A DNA stretch of 64,000 nt from Prosthecobacter gellanilyticus. Its GTDB lineage: Bacteria > Verrucomicrobiota > Verrucomicrobiia > Verrucomicrobiales > Verrucomicrobiaceae. The first letter of the stretch is position 1, and every line of letters begins with the position of its first letter. Shown here piece after piece: positions 7,649 to 14,779 of the stretch. The DNA is taken from positions 42,423 to 106,422 of the forward strand of contig NZ_BKAG01000022.1 in NCBI RefSeq assembly GCF_007992435.1. The letters are read 5' to 3'. A program made the translations under genes and the position numbers. Below the pieces are notes generated by a model that had not been told where the DNA came from, ran no database searches, and saw only the letters and a list, made by a program, of their open reading frames with translations.

Positions 7649-9025
7649 ATGGCCACGATCAAAGTCCGCAAACTGAAGTCCTTTCCTGCTGAAATCAGCG
7701 TCCCCGGAGACAAAAGCATCAGCCACCGCGCGGCCATGTTTGCCGGCATGGCGGACGGCACCACCATCGTGGAAGGTTTCCTGCCCAGTGAGGACTGCCT
7801 CTGCACGGTGAAGGCCATGGAGGCCATGGGCGCTGTGGTGGAGCCTCTCGAAGAGCTCGAAGGCGTCGGCCTCGTGAAGATGGCCATCACCGGCCACGGC
7901 CCGAAACTCAAGGCCCCGGCAGGCCCCATTGATTGCGGAAATTCCGGCACCACCATCCGTCTGCTCTCCGGCATCCTCGCCGGTCAGGATTTTACCGCTG
8001 AAATGGGCGGAGACGCTTCCCTCTCGAAGCGCCCGATGAAGCGCGTGGCGGATCCGCTGGTGCTCATGGGCGCCAAGGTGGAAGGGCAGGGGGAAAAGAT
8101 CTGCGCCCCGCTGCACATCACGGGCGGCCAGCTCCAGCCCATCACCTACACCCTGCCCATGGCCAGCGCCCAGGTGAAGAGCGCCGTGCTCCTCGCGGGC
8201 ATGTTTGCCCCCGGCAAGACCACCGTCATCGAGCCCGTCGTCACGCGCAATCATACCGAGCGCATCATGAGCCACTTCGGCGTCAAATGGCTGCGTGATG
8301 GCAATGCCATCTCCGTCTACGGCGGCCAGACCCCGAAGGCCAAGGACCTCGTCGTCCCAGGAGACATCTCCAGCGCCGCCTTCTGGATGGTCGCCGCCGC
8401 CGCCAGCCCGGGGCAGCAGATCACCCTGAAGAACGTGGGCCTGAACCCCACCCGCACCGGTGTCATCACCGTGCTCCTGCGCATGGGCGCGCACATCAAC
8501 AGCTCTGAAACCGACAGCGAGGGCGAGCCTCGCGGCAACGTCATCATCAAAGGCGGCGATCTCAATGGCACTGTCATTGGCGGCCTCGAGATTCCGAACG
8601 TCATCGATGAACTCCCCATCCTCGCCGTGGCCGGAGCCCTGGCCCGTGGGAACACCCTCATCAAGGATGCCCGTGAGCTGCGCGTGAAGGAGACGGACCG
8701 CATCGCCGCCGTGGCTGAAAACCTGCGCCGCATGGGTGTCACCGTCATCGAGTATGAAGACGGCATGGAGATCATCGGCGGAGCCAAGCTCCATGGTGCC
8801 ACCATCACCACCTATCACGATCACCGCATCGCGATGGCCTTCGCCATCGCCGGCATGTTCGCCGAGGGCGAGACCACCATCGAAGGCAGCGAGTGCATCA
8901 ACACCAGCTACCCAGGCTTCGAGCACGACCTGAACCTCTTCCTTCGCGGAGACAACGGCGCCGCCCCCATCCCTGTCCTCACCCGCGTCCCACGTCCCGT
9001 GGCTGGCAGACTGCGTGAGGGCTGA
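7649..9025 (+). CDS. aroA: 3-phosphoshikimate 1-carboxyvinyltransferase (EPSP synthase, class II motifs)
   Basis: 458 residues; the shikimate-pathway enzyme joining PEP to shikimate-3-phosphate. GDKSISHRA lies at ~20, GNSGTTIR at ~97, SAQVKSA at ~172, RNHTERI at ~200, NPTRTG at ~270, and KETDRIAA plus DHRIAMAFAIAG in the C-terminal half. The combination G-D-K-x3, S-A-Q-x-K, R-x-H-x-E and N-x-T-R is the published signature of class II EPSP synthases, many of which tolerate glyphosate. The PEP-loop Gly (N-S-G-T) is kept rather than the Ala of the CP4 enzyme. Start ATG 7649. It appears monocistronic. Confidence 0.95.
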   Translation: MATIKVRKLKSFPAEISVPGDKSISHRAAMFAGMADGTTIVEGFLPSEDCLCTVKAMEAMGAVVEPLEELEGVGLVKMAITGHGPKLKAPAGPIDCGNSGTTIRLLSGILAGQDFTAEMGGDASLSKRPMKRVADPLVLMGAKVEGQGEKICAPLHITGGQLQPITYTLPMASAQVKSAVLLAGMFAPGKTTVIEPVVTRNHTERIMSHFGVKWLRDGNAISVYGGQTPKAKDLVVPGDISSAAFWMVAAAASPGQQITLKNVGLNPTRTGVITVLLRMGAHINSSETDSEGEPRGNVIIKGGDLNGTVIGGLEIPNVIDELPILAVAGALARGNTLIKDARELRVKETDRIAAVAENLRRMGVTVIEYEDGMEIIGGAKLHGATITTYHDHRIAMAFAIAGMFAEGETTIEGSECINTSYPGFEHDLNLFLRGDNGAAPIPVLTRVPRPVAGRLREG

Positions 9026-9062
9026 TGGATGCAGGCTCATGAGCGGCTTTAAGGCCGTTGTT

Positions 9063-9134
9063 ACAGGATGAACAAGATGACAGGATTCAAACCAAGGTTT
9101 GAATCCTGAAATCCTGCCATCTTGTTCATCCTGT
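9063..9134. repeat. ACAGGATGAACAAGAT palindromic repeat downstream of aroA
   Basis: A near-perfect 72-bp palindrome: ACAGGATGAACAAGAT...CAAACC-aa-GGTTTG...ATCTTGTTCATCCTGT. It lies 38 bases after the aroA stop and may double as a transcription terminator. I recall very similar ACAGGAT-AACA-GAT elements as abundant interspersed repeats in Planctomycetes/Verrucomicrobia genomes. Confidence 0.65.
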
Positions 9135-9235
9135 CGAAAAAGCCCGCTCCATTCCCCCGAGCCTCAGCGCTGCTTCTAATCTCGAGCACCCACTTTTCAG
9201 GTTGGACAATCTTCGAAGGGGCAGTTAAGTGGATC

Positions 9236-9529
9236 CTATCCCGGCGAGCGCACCAGCATGGCATCGCCTGGTTGCAGGAATTTTTGTCGACAGCGTTCTG
9301 GAGACCGAGGTGCGAGAGCTTGAACCCCTTGACCTGGTTCGATTCGTCGCTCTCCCAACCAGGGCGATGGTCTTGCCGATGATGACTCTGTCTCCCTCGG
9401 TGATAAGACCCCGTTTCTGAGCATAGGCGAGACCGATCTGCGCGGCAGTTTGCACCAGCGGCCTGTTGCAGGATGACTCAGGGTGGATGCCGCGAGAGCG
9501 GCGACAGCTAGGATGGATTTGAGTTTCAT
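9236..9529 (-). pseudogene. Remnant of a small exported protein gene
   Basis: From ATG 9529 there is a convincing signal peptide (MKLKSILAVAALAAST), but the following frame is Arg/Ser/Pro-rich and atypical. An overlapping frame over about 9360-9470 reads sensibly (QTAAQIGLAYAQKRGLITEG), suggesting a frameshift shortly after the leader. A GGTGCC/GGCACC dyad lies just upstream of the ATG (AGGTGCCGCCAAGGCACCT). I do not recognise the family. It could also be two spurious frames. Confidence 0.4.
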
Positions 9530-9671
9530 AGGTGCCTTGGCGGCACCTCACTGGTCATGTCAATCTGGGAACGTCCCACGATTGGTATTCACTCAGCACT
9601 GAAGTTTCGTTCGTGCTTGAAACGTTTTCCAGTCTTGACCCATTTTTCCTTTTTCATATTTTGTTTGCGCT

Positions 9672-10466
9672 ATGATCTCTAAAAACAACCTTCTCAACGT
9701 CCTAGGTCTGATCACCGCCCTTGCGGTCTCAACCTGTTTTCAGAACGCTGCGGCTCAACCCTTTTGGGGTCATACCCTTCCCGGCCAAAACGGCGTTTCC
9801 GCCTCGCCGTCTTCCGGCACCAGTTACAGCGGGAGCTCATCCACGAGTTACAGCCAGTCGAATGCAAGCATCCGCGCCAATATGCAGCAGTCAAACCAGG
9901 GTTGGATGAAGGCAAGCCAGAACGCTGGTAAGGCATTTAACAACTTTGGTTCTAGTGGCAGTAGCGGAAATAACAGCGGTGGTGCTCCTAGCTATAGCGG
10001 AGGAGGTAGAAGCGGAGGCTACAGCGGAACGGGCGGAAATTACAGCAACGGAACGGTGAGTGGTGGGACTGGATCAAGTGATACTGCGGGCGGCACTTAC
10101 GGAGGCGCAGCGCCATCCGTTTTCAGCGGAACGCCGCTCAGTGCTGAAGCACTCAAAGCAGCACGCGAAAAAGCTGCGGATTTGAAGCGCGAAGCTGATA
10201 AAGCCGCTTCTGAGGAGTTACAAGAGCTCCAAGAAGAAGAGGATGAGTATTGGAAGCGGGCTCAGAACCGGATCTGGCTCGCCAATCCTGAAACCAAGGA
10301 CCCTTGGGGCAAATTGACGCAAAAGATCCGGGAATGGGAAAAGAACTATGTCCCAGGCCAGTCCCAGGAGGATCGTCCAATGGTTTTGGACACAGGTGAA
10401 ATTGTGACCATCGGTGAGCGCAAGCAGCGCGACAGGGACGCGCTGGAAAAGAAATTTAAACCCTGA
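9672..10466 (+). CDS. Secreted Gly/Ser-rich protein with charged C-terminal helix
   Basis: 264 residues from ATG 9672. Signal peptide: KNNLLNVLGLITALAV core, probable cleavage after QNAAAQ. Residues ~40-150 are low-complexity Gly/Ser/Asn/Tyr. Residues ~160-200 form a highly charged likely coiled coil (KAAREKAADLKREADKAASEE). The C-terminus is polar with an ERKQRDRDALEKK end. No known domain. It is followed 43 bases later by a lipoprotein gene on the same strand, so the two may be co-transcribed. Function unknown. Confidence 0.7.
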   Translation: MISKNNLLNVLGLITALAVSTCFQNAAAQPFWGHTLPGQNGVSASPSSGTSYSGSSSTSYSQSNASIRANMQQSNQGWMKASQNAGKAFNNFGSSGSSGNNSGGAPSYSGGGRSGGYSGTGGNYSNGTVSGGTGSSDTAGGTYGGAAPSVFSGTPLSAEALKAAREKAADLKREADKAASEELQELQEEEDEYWKRAQNRIWLANPETKDPWGKLTQKIREWEKNYVPGQSQEDRPMVLDTGEIVTIGERKQRDRDALEKKFKP

Positions 10467-10509
10467 GCCATCCGGCCTGAATCCTCATATTTACAGAACT
10501 GCTTTCATC

Positions 10510-11070
10510 ATGCTTTTCTCATTCCGCCCCCTCTTAATACTGACCGCCTGTTTCCTGATGGGGTGTGCCACCTCCGGGGGCGGTGGAGACCAGCATAAGC
10601 TAACCTACAAGGATAGTGAACAGGTTATCGTTTTTAAGGGTAGCAGCACCGACCCCCGTGTCCCCGAAATGAAACGCGTCCTGCTTGAGTTAGAGCAGGC
10701 CCGGTTGGAAGCCCGTCAAATCAGCACACAGGCCACGTCCGTCGAATCAAATGCGGCCGCAGCAGCCACCGCCCGCATCAAAGCTGTTTATGATCCCAAC
10801 AATTCCAACCCTCGCTACGACCCGGGTAGTCAAGCTGTGGTAAGCCCGTCGGTCCGTGCCAAGGCGGCCGCGAAAGAGGCGCGCTGGAAAAAGATCTTGG
10901 CGGATGTGGATGCTCAGTGCCAGCGGGTTGCTAGCGTTCTCCGGCAACACGGCATCGATTCTCTGCGAGGCCTAACTTACATGCCAGAAATGCTTCCTAT
11001 CGGTCGGCCTCCTCGGACAGCCAGCGAACAGAGAGCACAGGTTACCAACAGTTCCGCGCTGTGCTATTGA
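10510..11070 (+). CDS. Putative lipoprotein
   Basis: 186 residues from ATG 10510. MLFSFRPLLILTACFLMGCATS is a typical lipoprotein leader; the likely lipobox is LMGC, with acylation of Cys. The mature part has an Ala-rich helix (SNAAAAATARIKAVYD) and a second Ala/Lys helix, no recognised domain. The frame is open further upstream (from 10414), overlapping the previous gene, but the leader fixes the start. Likely inner- or outer-membrane anchored; function unknown. Confidence 0.75.
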   Translation: MLFSFRPLLILTACFLMGCATSGGGGDQHKLTYKDSEQVIVFKGSSTDPRVPEMKRVLLELEQARLEARQISTQATSVESNAAAAATARIKAVYDPNNSNPRYDPGSQAVVSPSVRAKAAAKEARWKKILADVDAQCQRVASVLRQHGIDSLRGLTYMPEMLPIGRPPRTASEQRAQVTNSSALCY

Positions 11071-11074
11071 CATT

Positions 11075-11409
11075 CTAAGGCAGGGCCCCTTCAAGAGCTT
11101 CCTGATCAGCGTTGCCGCGGCCGAGGACGGTGCCTTGCATCTGGCCGAGGACCCTGCTGGTGGTCTCCGCCTCGGTGGCCACACACTCTTCCACACCGGC
11201 GGTATCGGCTTTGTGCCTGGCGCGGACGGACTGGATGTCCGACCACCAGCTGGTGAGCCAGTGGCTGGTGCGGAGGCTGGCTCCAATCTCCTCTGGATAC
11301 TCCATTCTCTCGAGATCCACCGGGGGCTGCTGGAAGGTGGCCCCGTGCAGGAGGTGAGGACGGCAGCGACCAGGGCCGCGAGGGAGTAGAGGCGGTTGCG
11401 TATGCTCAT
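11075..11409 (-). pseudogene. Small lipoprotein gene with a one-base frameshift
   Basis: From ATG 11409 the leader SIRNRLYSLAALVAAVLTSC (lipobox LTSC) reads well to about 11345 and then degenerates. The overlapping frame from there reads ATFQQPPVDLERMEYP...RVLGQMQ and stops at 11075, five bases beyond the convergent lipoprotein stop. Restoring one G in the GGGG run near 11340 joins them as C-T-G-A-T-F-Q-Q-P into a ~112-residue protein. Either genuine decay or a homopolymer sequencing error. Confidence 0.6.
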
Positions 11410-11504
11410 GGCAACCGTGGTCAGGTGTCAATGGCACTTGCCTTCAGCGAATCGGTAAGACAGGTTTCGTCCATGCCGCCACCTTCTACCCAGTTCGAAT
11501 AACC

Positions 11505-12011
11505 ATGAGCGATTTGTCCAAAAGCCGCCCCCCTCTTTCGACCGGGCTTCCTCCACTCATTCAAGTTTGCTTATATGCCGGTGCTTTATTGGGCCTTGGC
11601 GCTGGGTGTTGGATCTTCCGCGACAAACCCGACCTTGCTCTCGAACCCCTGGTTTGGCTCTCTCCCGCTCCTGGCGCTTTGATCGGAGGAATTATCGGAA
11701 TGATCCTTTATTTCAGGGGAACAAAATCAGAACCGGACATCCCGACCACACCATCTGAAACTCAGTCAACGCCCTGTCCCGACTGCAAAGGACGGGGACA
11801 ATTGTTCACTACAAACGAGACCTCACGTGGAAGCCTAATTTGTCCTCGCTGTAATGGTAGTGGAAAAACCGCAGCAACCTCCTCGGATAAGACAACGACC
11901 CAGCCACAACCCTTTTATTCAGAATTCAGGAAGATTTTCCCAGAAGGTCCGGAAGGAGACAAACTTTATGAAAGCTTTCGAGGGAAGAATCCAAACGACA
12001 ACAATGCCTAA
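11505..12011 (+). CDS. Membrane protein with DnaJ-type CxxCxGxG zinc motif, gene-cassette-like
   Basis: 168 residues from ATG 11505. Two hydrophobic segments (~22-40 and ~52-70) are followed by a soluble part with CPDCKGRG at ~91 and CPRCNGSG at ~113, the spacing of a single DnaJ/HSP33-like zinc-ribbon pair. The C-terminal ~40 residues are acidic and polar. Its TAA stop (12009-12011) lies inside the GCCTAAC box of an integron attC site, the hallmark arrangement of an integron gene cassette. No attI or integron integrase is seen in the window. Function unknown. Confidence 0.75.
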   Translation: MSDLSKSRPPLSTGLPPLIQVCLYAGALLGLGAGCWIFRDKPDLALEPLVWLSPAPGALIGGIIGMILYFRGTKSEPDIPTTPSETQSTPCPDCKGRGQLFTTNETSRGSLICPRCNGSGKTAATSSDKTTTQPQPFYSEFRKIFPEGPEGDKLYESFRGKNPNDNNA

Positions 12012-12107
12012 CCATGCGCTGTAGCGGACTGCTTTTGGCGGCTGTAGTCTTCCGCCAAGTTCACGCTTGCCTCGCCCATTGCAGTCGCTGAGCTTGCGCC
12101 GTTAGGG
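12006..12107 (+). mobile_element. attC: Integron attC recombination site
   Basis: R'' GCCTAAC (12006-12012) and R' GTTAGGG (12101-12107) flank a 102-bp imperfect palindrome. Inner arms GCGC..AGCGGACTGC and GCAGTCGCTGAGCTTGCGC pair with unpaired extra bases, as attC bottom strands do. A central hairpin TTGGCGG (12034-12040) / CCGCCAA (12052-12058) forms the variable stem. Size and layout are within the known attC range. Confidence 0.75.
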
Positions 12108-12111
12108 CTTG

Positions 12112-12184
12112 AGCGCGGCCGTCATGAGGAGAATGTTGATATTTATAGGTCCCTTGGTGGCACCTTCGGCAGCCTGTCAAATCA
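12112..12184 (-). other. Relic of an exported-protein gene start
   Basis: Read on the minus strand, AGGTGCCACCAAGGGACCT followed by ATA-AAT-ATC-AAC matches AGGTGCCGCCAAGGCACCT-ATG-AAA-CTC before the pseudogene start at 9529, and the following bases again encode a hydrophobic leader-like peptide. It looks like a decayed copy of the same 5' region with the ATG mutated. On the plus strand a 38-codon frame (12124) starts 17 bases after the attC, which may be coincidence. Confidence 0.3.
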
Positions 12185-12382
12185 CTAGCTCGCAACAAGC
12201 GTTTGCCCTTCAAGAATCTGTTTTACAGATGAAGAGATAGGATCAGTCAAATGGAGGATGCTGGTCTGATTAGCGAGTGTGAGGCTCAGTATCTTCTTCT
12301 TGGGCTCCCACTTGGCTTGCACGATGTGGTCAATGTTGATGAAAACGGAATGTCCGGATTGATCGAATTGAATGAACTTCAT
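12185..12382 (-). CDS. Small protein resembling FlbD-type beta proteins
   Basis: 66 residues from ATG 12382 (MKFIQFDQSGHSVFINIDHI...); the frame is open up to an ATG at 12478. The pattern of a short beta-rich protein with INIDHIVQA, then LTLANQTSILHL and a terminal amphipathic helix (SVKQILEG) recalls FlbD/YlzI-like small proteins. That is a weak shape resemblance only. It is isolated, convergent to the cassette gene. Confidence 0.45.
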   Translation of the reverse strand: MKFIQFDQSGHSVFINIDHIVQAKWEPKKKILSLTLANQTSILHLTDPISSSVKQILEGQTLVAS

Positions 12383-12533
12383 AGGGTGGCCGCACATCGT
12401 GTTTAGCTCTCGTGTCTTGTCAAGAATCTGGTAAAGTCCCGTATGTCGATTGGTCTTGAGCGCCCCAAGTTTCGTCATTGGGATAACTCAAAAAGAGGAA
12501 TGTTTGGCCGGTGTTGCCTGGAAAAGGGTGACA

Positions 12534-12926
12534 ATGGAGTTGGGCCCGCTCATGGGTATGCCCAAGACTGATGTTGAAGACGCAAGCGGTCGCATACTTA
12601 CTGGCTACATCCATGGAGAACATGCTCTCACTCTTTCCCTCAGCCGTGCGTTATTGAGAAGGATAGCCGAACTGGAGGCCAAGGTTTCTCAGCTTCAGCA
12701 GGAGAAATGAGTCCCTCCGGCGTCAGGTGGTATCGACGCCTGCACCCACCTATCGACCTTCAGGAGGAAATTCATTCACGCCGTCATCTCCACAGCCATC
12801 TTCACCAGGAGCTCGTCACGTCATCAGTTCAATGGGGAAGCGGCACAACTCTGGCTGCCGCTATTTGGTTCTGGACGGCCGTGCGGAGCAACAGATGGAA
12901 TCGCATGTAAGGTATGCGCAGGTTGA
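12534..12926 (+). pseudogene. Coiled-coil / Cys-rich small domain protein, two single-base frameshifts
   Basis: The frame from ATG 12534 reads GRILTGYIHGEHALTLS and a heptad helix (LRRIAELEAKVSQLQQE), then stops at 12710. Removing one A at about 12707 continues the helix as NESLRRQV and a Pro/Ser linker to GKRHNSGCRY. Adding one T at about 12866 continues as FGSGRPCGATDGIACKVCAG and TGA at 12926. The Cys/His pattern HN-x2-CRY...GRPCG...CKVCAG is a small metal-binding-type domain I have seen in other bacterial proteins. The rebuilt protein is ~130 residues. It ends four bases before the next gene. Confidence 0.5.
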
Positions 12927-12929
12927 ACC

Positions 12930-13380
12930 GTGAACAACGCCCACTTCCTCGCATTTAGAGCTGCACAAGCAATTACGCAGTATGAGCTTGAACATCCTCA
13001 TCCCGGTCGTCCACGGTTTGAGTTAGGCGACGTAGTATACCTCTTCCCTGGTATTGCGGGTGGCCAAGATTTGGAAGGAATGTCGGCTTGGCATATGCCT
13101 GGCCCTACGGTGACAGAGCGGGCGTCTATTTGGTCTTCGATACGGAACAGGACCTTTTGTATGTGGGAAAGGCTTCAATGGGACAGACGATGGGCAGGAG
13201 GCTGTATTGCCATTTTGGAGGCGGGGATCTATGCATCTTTAATGTTCTCGGGGGGGGGCAATTCTTCCTCGATATGTCGTAACGATAGCGGTCCCAGCCG
13301 ACTCTTCATTTGAAGCGCCTGCATCGGAGGAGTTTCTAATTCGGACCGTGTCGCCCAAGCTGAATATATGTGGCATGTGA
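12930..13380 (+). pseudogene. GIY-YIG nuclease-like protein, two single-base frameshifts
   Basis: It starts at GTG 12930 (NNAHFLAFRAAQAI...), four bases after the previous gene. After one lost A at about 13080 the next frame reads GLAYAWPYGDRAGVYLVFD...LLYVGKAS, a GIY-YIG core (GVYLV...YVGK). After the G9 run at 13250-13258 a third frame gives GAILPRYVVTIAVPADSSF EAPASEEFLIR and stops at 13380. Rebuilt length ~150 residues, fitting a stand-alone GIY-YIG domain. Catalytic competence cannot be judged. Confidence 0.6.
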
Positions 13381-13783
13381 AACATGCCATGATCCTCTGA
13401 AGGCACTGTTAGTGGCGCTTGGCTTGTTCGCTGCTGGCCATGTCGCTGCAGAGGAGGTTGTATGCGTCGTGACCTGGAATCTTGAATGGTACCCAGGAAA
13501 AAAGCCAGGTGCGACACAAGCTGAACGTGATGCTCATGTGGCCGAGGTTTCCGCGGTTCTGCCTCAGTTTCGTGCAGATGTCATTATTCTTCAGGAAGTC
13601 CGGAACGCTAATGCTGCGGAACGTTTGGCTAGACTGCTTCCAGGTTTCTCTGTCCATGTCACCAGCCGTTTCAAGGACAGCTTCAACGGTGCAAAAGGAG
13701 AACAGCAGATAGCCATTCTTTCCCGATTCCTAGCTGGGTTCCATGTCTACCTGCCCAAGTGGAGACAGATTGACCTCGGCTGA
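13370..13783 (+). pseudogene. Endonuclease/exonuclease/phosphatase family protein, 3' truncated
   Basis: From GTG 13370: a leader-like hydrophobic stretch (LKALLVALGLFAAGHVAAEE) followed by the EEP N-terminal motifs VVTWNLEW, ADVIILQEV and EQQIAILSRF. EEP enzymes normally have ~250 residues with later GDFN and SDH motifs. Here homology stops at about 13728 and the frame ends at 13783 in sequence antisense to the neighbouring PHP gene. The gene was cut by a rearrangement. Confidence 0.6.
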
Positions 13784-14341
13784 GCGAAGGACAGTTAGCT
13801 TGATACCTTCTTCACCAAGAGTGTCATTCACCCCAGCAATTTCCTTTGCCTGTCTGGCTAGCCGACACTCGTCCAAACCGTTCGCAATCTTCAGGTCTTT
13901 GGTATGATCTGTGATGCTGATGTAAGTGTAGCCTCGCTTTGCTCCTTGTCTGGCCATGTCGAGGATCGTGCCCGAACCGTCGCTCCACTGGGTATGCATC
14001 TGGAGGTCGCCTCGGACCATTTTGACCCATGTAGGATGTTTAGAAAGCACGTCTGCTGCCTGCGCATGTGTGAGGAATTCCGCATGTGGTGTCCCTGACA
14101 TCTCCAATTTTGGTGGCGTTTTAAGCCAGTCTGCCACCACGCCGGCCAGATAGGGACCGATAGAATCAAGCTGGGTCATATCTCCAGGACTCTTGACCAA
14201 CGTCGAGGCTTCCACCGGCCATCTCAAGGCACTTCTGGCCGCACGTCTGAACGCTCGAGCAAGATGGCCGGTTTCCTCGTCAGCTCTTTGGCTCAGCAAT
14301 CTGGAGATGTCTGAGTTTGTTAGCTTCGACGGTCTTCCCAT
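13730..14341 (-). pseudogene. HhH / PHP-domain protein (PolX C-terminal half-like), 3' truncated
   Basis: From ATG 14341 (GRPSKLTNSDISRLLSQRA). A helix-hairpin-helix-like LDSIGPYLAGVVADWL is followed by a PHP domain start: GDLQMHTQWSDGSG, ITDHTKDLKIANGLD, SAEVNLSP. The PHP domain should continue another ~130 residues, but the frame stops at 13730, exactly where the convergent EEP gene is also cut. PHP domains of this type act as metal-dependent phosphoesterases, often attached to family X DNA polymerase. It is preceded 13 bases upstream by a small conserved gene. Confidence 0.6.
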
Positions 14342-14354
14342 AGCACTGAAGCGC

Positions 14355-14552
14355 CTATTTCTTCCTATCGCCTTTGTCGCCTTGGCCTTTCCCCGCATCC
14401 GTTTTGGAATGCTGCTGTTGATCCTGTGCGAGTGATCGACCGACATCGTCGCTTTCCTTGAACTGGCCCTGATCATCACGGCGGACGAAGCGCTTGTCTC
14501 CTGGATGTGGCTCAATGAGCTCACGTTTGCTGTCGGATTTGTTAGTGCTCAT
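14355..14552 (-). CDS. Small conserved hydrophilic protein
   Basis: 65 residues from ATG 14552 (MSTNKSDSKRELIEP); an ATG at 14573 would add seven. The protein is very polar: GDKRFVRRDDQGQF, DDVGRSL, and a Lys/Gly/Asp-rich tail GQGDKGDRKK. I recognise this pattern (KRExIEPxxGDxRYVRRDxxGxF...GDKGDR) as a widespread uncharacterised small protein. It forms an apparent two-gene unit with the PHP gene. Role unknown. Confidence 0.65.
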   Translation of the reverse strand: MSTNKSDSKRELIEPHPGDKRFVRRDDQGQFKESDDVGRSLAQDQQQHSKTDAGKGQGDKGDRKK

Positions 14553-14779
14553 ACTCTTGGAATCGAGTTCCACACGTTGTTTGGATGGAAAGATCTACCT
14601 TTTAGCCTCCCAGACTGGAGCTTTAAGATGGCATCACGCAGGTAGCCGGTGTCTTTCATTCCCGCCTTATGCTGCTGTATTTGAGGGAAAAATGACAAAA
14701 GCAAACGTGAAATCGCCCCGCAACCGATTGTGAGAGCATCGTGGGGCCGCACCGGCCGTCACGTGCACGAACTGTGACC

